A stretch of DNA of 64,000 nt. Source: Undaria pinnatifida. Taxonomy: Eukaryota; Sar; Phaeophyceae; Laminariales; Alariaceae. The stretch is taken from assembly GCA_012845835.1 (NCBI GenBank), contig JABAKD010000023.1:9775840-9839839 (forward strand), read 5' to 3'. This document shows positions 12,545 to 41,765 of the stretch, one piece after another. Below the pieces are notes generated by a model. The model searched no databases. It was not told where the DNA came from and worked only from the letters and a program-made list of their open reading frames with translations. A program made the position numbers and the translations under genes. Positions within the stretch are counted from its first letter, which is position 1; the number at the start of each line of letters is the position of its first letter.

Positions 12545-12925
12545 CCTAAAAGCAAGGCTAACGTGGGGAGGGGTCACCCCCTTTTCGCAACTGAGTCTGA
12601 ACCACTTGCACGAGTGACCCTGTCTCGCACGAGTGACTCTGCACCTCACGGGCAAAAGGAGTTTAGGCGGTTAGTTTGGCGCAAAGTGGTTATATATCCA
12701 TTCACTCCATTTGCCGATTCATATACCGCTCTCTCCGTAAAAGGGAGCAGCATTCTACTTCAATGTTAATTTCCAAAGGAGTTGCTTACATTGACGGTTC
12801 AATGAAGGGGAAATTTTAATAAAGATAAGCACAAATTCGAAAAGGTACGGCAAAGCACAGGGAGGTCACCCGCGCGAGTGACCTCGGGCCACTGCCAAAC
12901 CCGCCCCCCAAAAGTGACCCCCCCC
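12545..12925 (+). mobile_element. MITE-C copy
   Basis: Inner inverted motifs GCACGAGTGACTCTGCACC (left) and GGTCACCCGCGCGAGTGACC (right) enclose a TTTAGGCGGTTAGTTTGGCG interior. The outer ends (CCCC..AAAGTGACCCCCCC) are worn. Confidence 0.55.
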
Positions 12926-12932
12926 TTGATGA

Positions 12933-13190
12933 AGGCTACGGGTAGGGGGACCCCCTGATTTTCACTACCTGGTCTGAGGTTTTCATCGCTCGCGCGAGTG
13001 AGTGACTCTGTATCTCGCTGACAAAGACACGTTCGGCAATTTTTTTGTTGCAGCGCGTAGCTAACCATCTCTTTTCGTATAAATACCTGGAGTGTCTGCA
13101 CAGCGCGAAAATCCTGGTGACCGCAAGGGACAGGGGGGTCACCCGCGCGAGTGACGCCGAGCCACTGAAAACGAAAGTTCCCGAAAAGAC
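12933..13190 (+). mobile_element. MITE-C copy
   Basis: Starts GGCTACGGGTAGGGGGACCC, then CGCTCGCGCGAGTGAGTGACT. The right half has GGGGGGTCACCCGCGCGAGTG and AGCCACTGAAAACG. It directly follows the previous copy. Confidence 0.6.
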
Positions 13191-14122
13191 ATCATAAACT
13201 CTTTACCGTAACCTTGCCATTATAGGGTTTAGATAAAACGAGCGGTGTGATGCGACTTTTTCGTGGGGTAGATTCCCCCTTTGCCATCAGCCAAAACGAG
13301 TCTGGGACATTAGGTGCTGCCCCTACAGGATAGCAACCGTGTGTGGCAGAGCGGTTCTTCCCCCGTCTCCGTGCTCTTACACTCCCAGTCTCGGCGCAAA
13401 AATTATGTCAAAAGAAATCCACGTTTCACGTCTAAACGTTTATTAATGTCGTTCTCCGCATACCAGATAAACAAGGCTTCCCCTGAATCCAACCAACTGA
13501 ACGGCCCACATAAGTTCCATGAGTGTCTGAACTCCCCGAGGTTGCTAGCCGTTGGGTATCTGGACCATCCTTTGCGAGCCTAGACTCTGCAGCACCATGT
13601 ACACCTCAGGTACAAGTTCGGTGCAGTGTTTCAACACCCTCCCCCCCCCCGCCCCCGCCCCCCGCCCAAAGTCTGCTAACCCACACATGTGCGCACTAAC
13701 CCACACGACCTTTCCTAGATCCCACGCACATAAACTTATCGTCCTTCCTACACCCCCTGTTTCCCCAAAGCCTTCGTTGTGTGACACGGAGCTGTGCGTA
13801 AGGGCACAGACGGGGGCGTTGAAGTTGCTTTGTTCATTTTCGAATCAAAACAAAATTCTGGCCTTCTACGATACCTACCTGACAGACAAACCGGTGAGTT
13901 GGTGTATGTACGAGAGTTTTACGCGTCTACCGCCCACCTCACCCTCTTGCGCCGAACATGAAAATGTGCCCATATGTACAACGTAGCTTACATGTTGTAT
14001 CAGAATTCCGCCCACAGCACGGGCCGTGGCGAGATCTCACAAACATATGTATCAGCGCTACGGCGAGAGCAGCACCTTCATTACAAAGTCCTGAAGGCGA
14101 AGCACGTACGGGAAATGCGACT
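13191..14122. other. No gene recognised
   Basis: Unique sequence with one C-rich patch at 13640-13670. ORFs are short and lack recognisable domains. Confidence 0.45.
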
Positions 14123-14372
14123 GATTCTTACTACGATAGCCCCCCCTCAAAACTGGCGATACTCTTTAACGAACGTTTTATGGCTTCTCTACACGAGGAA
14201 CGATGCTTGTATGGAAAAATCATCCTTATAATCTTTTTGTTTGCAACAATCTATCGAACAACGACGTCGGAGCGGAAAAAGGGCACCGTGTTTCAGGAGA
14301 TACGGCCGGGAGCTGGTTTCAAACCGGCGATTTCGTCAAAGAAAGGCTCGGGGACTACACCGTGGAACGACG
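14123..14372 (+). mobile_element. MITE-B copy
   Basis: Left end GATTCTTACTACGATAGCCC, interior TTTAACGAACGTTTTATGGC and GGAGATACGGCCGGGAGCTGG, right end GGGGACTACACCGTGGAACG (worn). Confidence 0.7.
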
Positions 14373-16082
14373 CTTGAGCCATTTCACATGAAAAGTGCTA
14401 CCCCTGTTGAAGCACGCGTCGGAAAGTGTAACCCGACAAGAACAACATCCGTGGCCTACGATAACGGTTTAACCAAAAAACAAAAATATGGCAACAAGTA
14501 GATGGAGGCATCCCTTCCTAGGGGGTGCAAAATTAATCGGTTTCTGACATCCTTTGCACTAGGAGATCAATATCATCTTAATACCTCTCGAACTATGACT
14601 TTTCGAAGGCGTCTCCTTCCCGCAACTCGACCAACACATCTAAACTATGAGCCAGCAGTCCTAAAACGATATTCTCAATACCTTTTTGACGCTAACCGAT
14701 ATGCTGGGAACCACTCTCGAGGAGCTCAACCCAAACCGTGGGATTTCTATACGATATTCCGGCGTTTTCCGGCGTTTCGGAGTTAAGTAGCTCCGGACGT
14801 TGTCCGGAAACGAAGGGCGAAAAATCGCTGCTACCTCTGTTGTGTAGCACGCGTTTTGCCGTCGTTGGAAAAACATCAAACGCCCGATCATCCAACAGCT
14901 GAAATTGATACGAATCTGTAAACACCAATGGCAATGCCCCTATGATTTCGATAGATAGCGATCCCTACTGCACTGCAACCATCAAGTGAGAATACACAAC
15001 AATATTTTGGATGCTCCTCCGCTGGAGGAACCAACGCAGTCAGAACGCCTTCTGTGCGAACCGCGCTAACCAGTATACCACTCGTTAGCTACAGACACTC
15101 CCGCAATATGTTACATTGCCTGCAATTCATCGGTACGCCTAGTGTGACCGTGAGGGTTTCACACGACGTGCTAGGCGTTCGGTCCCTGACGACGCATAAC
15201 ACCTATCTCCCCGTGGGCCACCATCAATAACGCACGGCCCGACCTTCGATACTTCAGGGGGAGCGGACACAATAATAAGTGGGGGGGTCTATGCGTACTC
15301 AGACACCTCTAAGAAATACTACTCAGTGAAGAAAGGAAGATTACCCCGGCGGGATTTGGTACTAATGTTCGGACGGTCTCCAAATTTGCGGACAGGTTGG
15401 AACAGAAAGGAACGGATACAGCCAACAACAGCGGCCTCTACAAATTCGAGGGGACAACTCAAACCAAGGTAAACACAGCAACGTTTCTATTGCTGGCACG
15501 CAAAAGAACAATACGCCAGCAGTCAATCTCATTGGATGTCGAACCGACCAACCTCCCGTCCAACCGTAGGATTTCAAAACGGAAGGTATTCTGAGAAGCT
15601 GAAGCACGGGAATTGCAGCCAACCAGGGCGGTGGAAGTACGTGAGACGTTTCCGGTCCTACATGTACCCCCGGTGCGGCGCTCTACGATATCTCGGAGCT
15701 ACCAAACACCGAATACCGAATGAATGTTTTTCATCTAACACTAACCTAACCACGGCCGTAACACCTGTGCTTCAACATCCAGCACTGTGCACCTACCCTT
15801 GTTTACAGTTGCAATTGGTGGGTTTGACGTCTGGTGGACCTCCGAATCATCTCACCGCAATTTGGATTGCGCATGACTAACCAGCCACCCGAACACCTAC
15901 ATTTTATCCGGCTAGCCTAGTACCAGGTATGCATCAGGGTCGAGCATTCCACTTGGTAGAAACGACGCTAAACCTTTCTCCTTCGCAATGAGCTCCCCGC
16001 AACAGCCATACTCGGTCGCCGCTATCTTGGGTGGTAATGTACGGAGTCCCAGGCAATATACGAAGCGATACAAGGACCTGTA
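14373..16082. other. Intergenic region downstream of the beta-helix gene; nothing recognised
   Basis: No repeats shared with the rest of the window and no convincing ORF. The transcript end of the beta-helix gene should lie here. Confidence 0.5.
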
Positions 16083-33720
<17,638 letters not shown>

Positions 33721-33925
33721 TGTGTGTGGAGCTCGTTGTTGTATTGGTACTACTACTAAGTAAGGTACTATGGCTACCACTACTCCTACGCTACGTCGTG
33801 GGTGGGGGACGGCCGCGTGGGGTGATGGACGTGTTGTGTGGTGGTGTGTTCGTGTTCGTGGTGTTGGTCGATCTTGCCGTACGCCGTCGTGGTAGATCGT
33901 CGTAATACTCCGAGATACAACCGTA

Positions 33926-33938
33926 ATATATATATATA
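33926..33938 (-). promoter_or_regulatory. TATA-like tract upstream of the beta-helix gene
   Basis: An alternating TA run lies about 206 bp upstream of the proposed ATG. It is the nearest TATA-like sequence, but similar TA runs are common in this part of the window, so the assignment is weak. Confidence 0.18.
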
Positions 33939-33939
33939 C

Positions 33940-34634
33940 CAGGTATGTTGTGAGCTACCAGCTGAGTACACTAAATGATAGAAGATGCACGTATATTCTA
34001 CAAGACGAATGCACCACAATACCAAGAATTTTACGGAACGAACCGCTAAACCGGAACATATAATAAGTCTCGCTTGGTACTGAATGCCTAGGGAGAGAAG
34101 CGCGCAAAAAAAGTACACTACATTTTAAGCAGCAACGAAGTATATACATATCGATATACCTGGTAGGCTATATATATATGGATTTGCTGCCTGTACATTA
34201 ATGTATACCAGGTATACATTTATTTGCAAGAATGGGATGCAACGAACCAAAAATTCGGAACCGATATTATTGGCATGCTTTCGAATTAATAGTATGGAAT
34301 GACATACTATGAAAGCATGAAGTTGACATTATACACAATACCTGCACCGTGTGTGTTGAAACTATGGATGAACAAAAAATGATAAGAATTTGATGCAACG
34401 AACCAATTACCAGGAACCGGCATGCATCACGCGACATTACTCTTCCTGTGTTCGATGAATCGGCGTCTTGTGACAGTCCACAGCCGACAATGATGAGGTG
34501 GTTAACTCCATACTACCAGACTGTGCAGCGGCAGCAGTGCATCGTCTCGGAAAGTATTATTACAATTTTTGCGTAAGCGAAACAATTCCGAACATTATTT
34601 AGTGTTGTATGGCAGGGCTACACGTACATATATC
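33940..34634. other. Upstream region of the beta-helix gene; small tandem repeat
   Basis: GATGCAACGAACCAA..GGAACCG appears at about 34236 and 34390 (~154 bp apart). Three TACCAGGTA/TACCTGGTA motifs lie between 33940 and 34215. Confidence 0.5.
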
Positions 34635-34935
34635 CGGTACCGGTCGCCCCGGTGGCGTATCAGGTTATCTTCGAGCCTGGTATAGGCCAGTTTCGTGAGT
34701 TCGAGCCCCGCCGAGTGCATACTTGTATGAATTCGTTGGGACTTTTTCTTGTGGACAAATTGACTTGCGGAAAGCGCGAGAGCGTGAGTTAGCAACACTC
34801 GATGAACAATCGACGAGCAGTGGGATCGCTGAACCCTATGCGCGATAAAAATTAAAGGCAAGAAGAACCGGGGAGGAGAAGGGACGACACCTGTGACCAC
34901 GGCTTGTCCAGAAGCTGGAAAGTGAAAGTGTGCAG
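34635..34935 (+). mobile_element. tRNA-related SINE, full copy
   Basis: Head with A box TGGCGTATCAGG (34653-34664) and B box AGTTCGAGCCC (34698-34708), spaced and ordered like a tRNA gene's internal promoter. The body has TTGTGGACAAATTGACTTGC, GCTGAACCCTATGCGCGATA and GACACCTGTGACCACGGC, ending at AGCTGGAAAGTGAAAG. The head does not fold as a full tRNA by eye. Confidence 0.72.
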
Positions 34936-35334
34936 AAATATATATATTTATACTCCGGAGTATATCTGTAACATTATAATGTACACGTACATAATCCGTA
35001 GATTTAGGGATCTCCGTGTATGGCAGGGCCCTACACGATACCAGGTACATATAGACTATTATGTGTATTTGTCTAGAACATTAATCCTGGCCAGAGTTAA
35101 ATAGCACTACACGACAGGTGACACATGACACCTTTGCCTTTTGAGCCATCCATGCAATGGCTCCAAATTGTTTGTATGGCATTAACCTCCAATTAACACC
35201 GCCCCCCCATCCCCCCCTTCTTCGCCACTCAATCTTCCATATTTTTATGCCTTAAACCTCGCACCACGGTGACAATATATTAAGCTCCTATCATTATTGG
35301 CTTGTGCGACATAAAAATGTTGAATACCCCCGCC
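34936..35334. other. No gene recognised
   Basis: TA-rich then C-rich unique DNA. Confidence 0.4.
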
Positions 35335-35645
35335 CCCGCTTCCCTTCAGAAAACCCCCATCGCGCCCTCACCGGTCCAACGACTGTCTACACAATAACTT
35401 GGCGCGTGTGCCTCAGCCGTGTCCGATTTTGTCCCCCTCAAAATCGTTTTCTGGTCTCCTTGCACAGATTCAATAACACAACCACCCTGCTGACCCAGGC
35501 ACAAGCTACACTGTAGCTCGAAGGGGAGCCGCCGGAGTATATCATTAACGAGGACACACACCCAATGATACGCACGATCGGAGTGTCATACACAGCGTGG
35601 AATTATGAGTGTCCACGAAATCTCCGATGCCGTAGCTGTGTAGCG
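35335..35645 (-). repeat. Element C copy, diverged
   Basis: Reverse copy: TTTTGTCCCCCTCAAAATCG, GCTACACTGTAGCTCG, GATACGCACGATCGGAGTG and a worn end GCCGTAGCTGTG. Confidence 0.6.
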
Positions 35646-36462
35646 TATAGTCTATATATATGCTTCGCAATGGAGCACTCGCGAATGGCTAAGGCAAACA
35701 CCGCGCATCGGAAAACGCGGAACAAACGCCAACGTACCAGTCACCAACATTCGCAGTCGTCTCAGATTTAAAATAAGCACTAAGCACTAAAATTTATTAC
35801 AAAATTGAAATTGTTAGTTTTTGAATACCTCGAACTTGACAAATATTCGTTTGGTGTCGACTTCAATTATACCGTTCTTGCCCCCCTGCAAAGCTATGTT
35901 TTAAGGCTGTAGCTTGCTGTTTCCCCTCCTATCTGGTGAGGTGGCAATGCGTCGTACAGCTGGATTGACCGTATACCCACCGATAGATACCAGTGTCAGT
36001 GATACTCTACAGTGAAAATGAAGAAGGCCAGATACATAGGACTTCACGATAAGGAAAAGAAGTAGATACACAGGGCATCCAACATGTACGCGCCGTGGTT
36101 TCCCAATTTCATGGACTGCATTCCTTAAAATGGGCACCACGCCCAATACGGGACCCCACCGAACACTGCACTCCGCCTTCCGTTTGCAACAAAGATGACG
36201 ATTGGCGATCTAGTCTTGACCCGCCAAGTCAAGGCGTGTTTGGTCTTACTATACTTTTTAAATGGCATTGTGTTGAATCACTTGGTTAACGGATGTCCGT
36301 CAAGGGGCAAGGGTGCCGTCAACCCCGATATCTTTGGTTTGAACCCCACAAACTGAAAGTTTTCTGCAACAAGTTGATGCCCGCTACCTGCGCGATAGAC
36401 GACCCGGTCTACTCTAGGTTCTCTCTATTAATAATAGGATGACGTTCAGGGATGCCAGGATA
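35646..36462. other. No gene recognised
   Basis: Unique sequence, short ORFs only. Confidence 0.45.
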
Positions 36463-36625
36463 TAAAGGACTATTTTTTTTTTTTTTTTTCACACTTTTTT
36501 TTTCCAGCTTCTGGATGGACAAGCCGTGGTCACAGGTGTCGTCCATTCCCCCCCCCCCGGTTCTTGCCTTCATTTTTTATCGCGCATAGAGTTCAGCAAT
36601 CCCACTGCTCGTCGATGTTTCATTG
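36463..36625 (-). mobile_element. SINE, 3' part with poly-A tail
   Basis: A T run (36471-36489, poly-A on the minus strand), then CCAGCTTCTGGATGGACAAG, GGTCACAGGTGTCGTCC, CGCGCATAGAGTTCAGCAAT and CACTGCTCGTCGATG. The tRNA-like head is missing, a normal 5' truncation. Confidence 0.7.
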
Positions 36626-36934
36626 AGTGTTGGGCTATATACCCCTTTAATGTGACCGCTGGCTGTTTTAGTATAACATTATCTATCATGTATGTAGGGT
36701 TCTCTGTCGTCAGGGTTTTTTATCAGTCGACTAAACTCAAGAGATCCAATAAAATAGATCTTCCTTCTGCGCATACCTGGTATGAGCATACACGATAATG
36801 CAAGTATCAAGTGTATGTATGCCCGACTCTGGCACCTGGTACGTAATCTAACCTTTCAAGTGTGTTCAAATATAATGGCTGAAAAACCTTGTATTCAGAC
36901 GCACGTTGGGGGTAGTCTATTATGAGCCAAACAC

Positions 36935-37245
36935 TAAACATGTTCCGCTGTGAGATTGAAGAAGATTTCGTGGTCGAAACTCGTATTTGTAGGCTGTGCG
37001 TTATACTTCGATCGCGCGCATTCTATGTGAGGGTGTATGTCCTCGTGAAGGGTACAGGTCGGCGATTCCCCTTAAAAATAGCTTGTACAAGGAATGGTCA
37101 ACAAGGTGATGTTAACCAATTGTGGACGGAAACTATCAAGAACCCGTTCTTGACGGGGTCACAATGTGACGGCTGTGGAATGTACCAGTATATTATAGTC
37201 TATATGCCCAGTAGTCGTACGGCCGGCGACGGAGGGGAGCGGAGG
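36935..37245 (+). repeat. Element C copy, diverged
   Basis: GTTCCGCTGTGAGATTGAAG, ATACTTCGATCGCGCGCATTC, GGTACAGGTCGGCGATTCCCC and GGGTCACAATGTGACGGCTG. It is open over 108 codons, but the frame is the one shared by other copies and has no other support. Confidence 0.6.
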
Positions 37246-38039
37246 TAATGGGGAATAGGTCGCATACACCAACAGGAGCTTAATCTACCCGTAATGCCAG
37301 TAGGCGATGGTGGCCGCAGGGGGAAAGGGGGAGTGGGCGTACTCATTGGTTGCTTGCCTTAGTCATTTGACCATTGACCACGCATCTGTTTCGAGACGGA
37401 GCACCGTTCCTACTCCTGATAGAGACACCTGGAACGTTTGGGCAGTCATTACGCTCCTCCCGTCGTTTACACATAACTCTTTGCTTGTCCTGTCCCCGTC
37501 CTGTTTCGCCGTATGTGGCCACCATCTATCTCGTAAGTAAGCGACCGTTCATCGTTACTCTTTAGTATACCTAACTCTTCCATGTCGCATTCATTTTTCC
37601 TCAAATCCTCCAACACATCCCGTTCCTTCTATTTTAACAGATTGTATTTCACATTCTCCAACTATGTGAGTCCTGCTCTCTATTGCTGTGCCACATGGGC
37701 ACACATATAAAGATATTGTAGCTGTTGCTAAAACGAGCGACATATATATGATGGATGTAACTGTCGTCAGACGTGTGCGTCCACGGGCCATTGGTTCGTG
37801 TGATTGCGAGGGGCACCACGTTTGACTTGCAATTGATTGGTCGTGCATCTGCAGCAGAAGAGGAAATTATTGGTTTCCTCATTATGCGGCGTTGAAGACG
37901 CCCATGCCAGTGCACCTTACCCATTTTTCTAGTGACCTAGCCTAAATTGAAGTTAAAGCGTACAAACACACGATTTTTTTTTCGAGTAGAGCGCTATTAC
38001 GGGGGGACCGCAGGTGGGAATTAGAAACTCGCTTTGCTC
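37246..38039. other. No gene recognised
   Basis: Overlapping short ORFs on both strands (60-91 codons) without recognisable motifs. Confidence 0.45.
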
Positions 38040-38490
38040 GAATATATATATAAAACCGTCAGATTTATCCCCTCGAAAGGGTTTATAGCTTTCATGCACA
38101 AATTGCCCCCCTTCCCCCCCCCCCCCTCCCCCCCCCCGCCCCCCTCCAAACCCGCTCGCTTTTGATCAAAACCAGGCCCCCACGTCCTTCAAAACTCCCC
38201 CCCCCCCCCCTCACCGGTTATTCGACTTACAAGATTCACTTGATAAAAGGATACATTTCCCTTCACAGCTGTCAAATTTTGTACCTCTCAGAAACGGGTT
38301 TTATAGTTTCCGCGCACAGACTGACTAAAATCACCCTGTTGACCCTGATAGCTACACTGTAGTTGTAAGGGGAGTCGCCGACCTATATCCTTAATGAGGA
38401 CACACAACTCGTAATGCGCGCGATCGGAGTATCACACACAGCTTGCAAATATGAGTTTCGACGAAATCTTCGATCTCACAGCTGGATAGA
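38040..38490 (-). repeat. Element C, long form
   Basis: Reverse orientation, from a TA run through a C-rich core (38100-38215) to CACAGCTGGATAG. The segment CAGATTT..CCCCTC..AAA..GGTTTATAG..TTC..GCACA occurs twice (38056 and 38275), so the long form carries an internal repeat. Confidence 0.65.
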
Positions 38491-38746
38491 GTGTATTTTC
38501 ATTATTTATAATATACATAAAACTATATACCTAGACCTCGCCCCCGTCGGACGTCTCGCTCGGCATATCCTCCCCCCTCTCAGCCCTTCTCAGCCCGTAA
38601 TTGCCGAAAAGAAAATTAGTTGCTGGGGAAAAGATCCGTCCCGAAGTTCCTTGCCTTCCTTGCTTTCCCTAGTCTCATTCGTACTTAGCTCTCATTCTCT
38701 CATCTTTACTGCTTGCTCTCTGATATTTTTATTTTGCTTTTTTCAG

Positions 38747-39256
38747 CAACTTCTTTTTTGTACTTTTACTTTTGAAGTTGGCCAATTGCTGGCTGTTGAG
38801 AGGGAATTGCCGTTGACGGCTGCAAACAATTTGAATTTGAAATTTGCCGGATCGGCAATAACAATGTGAAGTTGAAATTTGCGAAGCGGACCAAGGCTAG
38901 TGCGGGAGGAGGCTCCGCCAACAGTGGGGGTGGTGGAGGTTCAGGATCAGGCGTGTGGAAGCTGGTCGGGCAAGAACGGGACTCATCTTCTTCTGGCAAT
39001 CCTGATTGGCCGTGCCCGAGCAAGGGTTGTGACGGCTTCCTCATCGCACGAAATAGGAAAAACAGGAGTTCCCAGTACGCTGTCTGCGACACCTGCAGGA
39101 GTGACGAGCCTTCCACGTGCCAAGCTTTTCATAACCTTAACAAGAAGCACTGGGGAAGCGGCGACAACCCTCGTGTGTGTGACTGGTGTGACGCGGACAC
39201 CTGTGATTCACCTTCGATCGGCGTCCCTAACGAAGGAGCTGAGAGCTTGACGAAAC
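38747..39256 (+). CDS. Cys-rich protein, first recognised exon (apparently frameshifted)
   Basis: A strong acceptor (ATTTTGCTTTTTTCAG) ends at 38746. From there one frame reads FEVGQLLAVERELPLTAANN up to TGA at 38867. The Cys-rich frame, open from 38800, reads NNNVKLKFAKRTKASAG, a Gly/Ser linker, WPCPSKGCDGFLIARNRKN, YAVCDTCRSDEPSTC and RVCDWCDADTCDS. It ends ACGAAAC before GTGAGT in phase 1. A 35-bp duplication (38826-38860 and 38861-38895) accounts for the change of frame. No Met lies in the Cys-rich frame, so this is an internal exon. The spacing of Cys pairs suggests a metal-binding or disulfide-bonded module; I do not recognise the family. Confidence 0.5.
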
Positions 39257-39900
39257 GTGAGTTACATTTCTGTTGTTGTGCTGTGATTTCTTTTTCATGC
39301 GTACAAACACACTTTTGCATGTACGAGTTGCATGTACGAGTACGTACGTGTACGGGGCAGTCCCGTCATCGCGGTGTAAGCGGGAATTGTACAAGTACTC
39401 TACGAGTAGACCTATGCAATGACGCTGTGTGATGCGATTTCTTTTTCATACGTACAGCCAAACACCCTTCATGTATGTACGACTACGAGTACGGGGCAGT
39501 CCCGTCATCGGGGTAAGCGGGGGTTGAACAAGTGGTCCATGCAGTGACGCTTTGTGCTGTGATATAAACACACGTTTTGGATGTACGACTACGACTACGT
39601 GGTATCTATACATGTAAGACGCAATGAAAACGGGCAAGTCTCATCACGGGGGTCAGCCAGGGTTGTAAAAATGGTCCATGCAGTGATAAATAACACAGCA
39701 GCATGATACCTCAGCACCAGTCGCAGTACACACTGGAGGTTGATATATAGCACTAAACAGAAGAAGCTGAAGTTAACCTGGGTGATGCTGGAGAGCAGTC
39801 CCGTGATTGGGGTTAGCGAGTTGTTCATGTAGTGACGCGGTGTACTACTACTGTTACTCATTTTTCATACAACCACATGAACTCTTTGTATTAACGAGTA
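39257..39900 (+). repeat. Four degenerate ~139-bp tandem repeats in the intron of the Cys-rich gene
   Basis: The segment GGGGCAGTCCCGTCATCG..GGTAAGCGGG..TTG..ACAAGTGGTCCATGCAGTGACG recurs near 39357, 39496, 39633 and 39794, with spacings of about 139, 137 and 161 bp. Each copy also carries variants of TGTACGAGTACG. This explains the several short ORFs here, none of which I accept. Confidence 0.6.
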
Positions 39901-40307
39901 CAAGTAGGGTGCGCAACCTCTTCAGGAATCGCAGTACACGTCGGTCGTAATAGTGTTGATAGCAGCAGTAATAGAGTAGTACCGAACAATATATACAGCA
40001 GGTACTGTCTTTTACCCTTCGTTGTCGGTATTCCGCCGGTAGGCCTTATATAGCAGTATACCGGGGCTTACGCTTACCAGTTGCGACTGTGAATCCCGTT
40101 CGTTCCTGTCCCAGTGGTGGTTTCATAGGTGTTAGCAACGTTGTGGTACCAGGCAGGGCTTTGCCCATAAACGACCGCTTTCATTACAACAGTGTTAAAT
40201 TGTACGACTTCCTTTCAAACTTTGGAAATCGACGACAGCTACGTGGCCTCACTATTTTGAACATTCACTGAACGCAAGGTATTCCCATCCGTTGTTGTCG
40301 TTTGCAG

Positions 40308-40475
40308 AATCCCTGCGAAGCAGCCGCCGAGGGCCGCCAAGTCGGCGAGGACATGAACACGAAGTGCACCGGCGACATCAAGGTCGGTGACCTCCTGAAG
40401 AAGGCAGGCGACCACTTGCTCGATATACATCCCGCATTCCATTCCCACGGTGCCACGAGGGCGTTCGACATCGAG
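40308..40475 (+). CDS. Cys-rich gene, middle exon
   Basis: Acceptor GTTGTTGTCGTTTGCAG and donor GAG/GTACGT, 56 codons in phase 0. It encodes NPCEAAAEGRQVGEDMNTKC, then TGDIKVGDLLKKAGDHLLD and HPAFHSHGATRAFDIE. The first exon leaves phase 1, so either a further exon is missing between them or a weaker acceptor at 40278 is used, which would be in phase and add RIPIRCCRLQ. No family recognised. Confidence 0.55.
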
Positions 40476-40752
40476 GTACGTTCTACTCTTATCTTGCGTC
40501 CTGTGTGTCACGAGTCGAGGCATCCATGTCTCTTGCTCAAGACTAGGGGATGGCGTGCGGATATAGTCTATGAAGTGCGGTTCCTTTTCCAAGTACCAAG
40601 AGCAAGTACAACAATACCACAACAATTACTAACAGCGAAGAAAGGAGCTCCAATAATTTGGATGGTTACGACGTCTGCTGGAGAGAAGTACGAATACTTT
40701 TTTACACATACTTATCGACGTTCTCCCGCCATGCTTCAACGTTTGTGGACAG

Positions 40753-40857
40753 ATCCACAAGACCATCGACAAAAAACAAGAGTGCAAGGTGCTGGGTACC
40801 CCCGCTGAGGAGGAAGAGTCCAAGCAAGCCTGCATGCTCCTTCGGAAGCAATGTTGA
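40753..40857 (+). CDS. Cys-rich gene, last exon
   Basis: Acceptor TTTGTGGACAG, then 34 codons and TGA: IHKTIDKKQECKVLGTPA, EEEESKQACMLLRKQC. It joins in phase 0 to the middle exon (FDIE to IHKT). The short acidic/basic tail ends in Cys. Confidence 0.5.
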   Translation: MHKTIDKKQECKVLGTPAEEEESKQACMLLRKQC

Positions 40858-41435
40858 CAGCACGTTCTTTATAGAACGTTAAGTTGTGGTTTATTATACC
40901 AGCATCGTTTTTTGAGAACTATGCCTAAATGCGTGCTCTTCGTCTTTCAGGAATACAAATGTACTTCACATGTTTGCGGTGTGTGCGTTCAAGTTCCTGC
41001 TTCCAGCATGTTTTTTCTGGCACTGCGCTCCTTTACATCTTAAGTTGTAGTTTTCCTGTCTCTATCCTTGACAAGCGCGTGCCTGGTGTTTATGCACTGC
41101 GATAATTTATTATTGATGATCGACTTAGAGAGAGCTATAAATAAGTGTACAGGACCTAGGTGCTACCTGAGAGGTGGAAGGATATGCCAAGCAAGTCCTC
41201 CGACGTGCCCATCATGGACTGGGCGAATTGATGATAATAACAAACTCATAATCATAATCGTCTCTATTCTGTACCGTTGTACTATATATGAACCTCTTGG
41301 CATTTTCAAGTCGCCAGTTGCGCCATTTGTGCTTCTTTTCCGCCTTTCTACTGAATGTCTATTCCTCCTTCCGCAAGCGTAGCGGGCGGCGCCCAGCCGC
41401 CCGCGAGCGAAGCCCTTGTATATATATATATATAT
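40858..41435. other. 3' flank of the Cys-rich gene; nothing recognised
   Basis: A short palindromic GC block GGGCGGCGCCCAGCCGCCCGC-like lies near 41382 (given as GGGCGGC and GCCGCCC arms). Confidence 0.4.
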
Positions 41436-41515
41436 ATTTAAAAAATTTAAATACACTCCAGCTGAGAGATCAAATATTTTGTCGAAACTCATCTTTGCAA
41501 GCTGTGTGTAATATA
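41436..41515 (+). repeat. Element C terminal fragment
   Basis: AAATACACTCCAGCTGAGAG, then GTCGAAACTCATCTTTGCAA and GCTGTGTGTAA, after a (TA)n run. Confidence 0.65.
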
Positions 41516-41765
41516 TATACGCATCTGCATCCACTATGTCCTCCCCTTCCCGACTACTGGTGAGTTTCTTTCTCTTTTCTGGTAGGAAGGGAAGGGGGGG
41601 GCGGGGGTTCCAAAAACTTGACGACTATGTACACGAAATGGAGCTGCTTGCTGCATGGATGTGTGGGCTGTTCGAAATGTGAAGAGATGATGTCACCTGT
41701 CGGATAGTGTTGATTTGTCTAGCAGGTTTACGTTTTTGGTGGGGCGGAGGCGGGGCGGGGGGGGG

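Noticed and set aside
34635-34710. A functional tRNA gene
   Set aside because: A and B boxes are present, but I could not fold acceptor and anticodon stems, and the same head recurs in copies with a shared body and poly-A tail.
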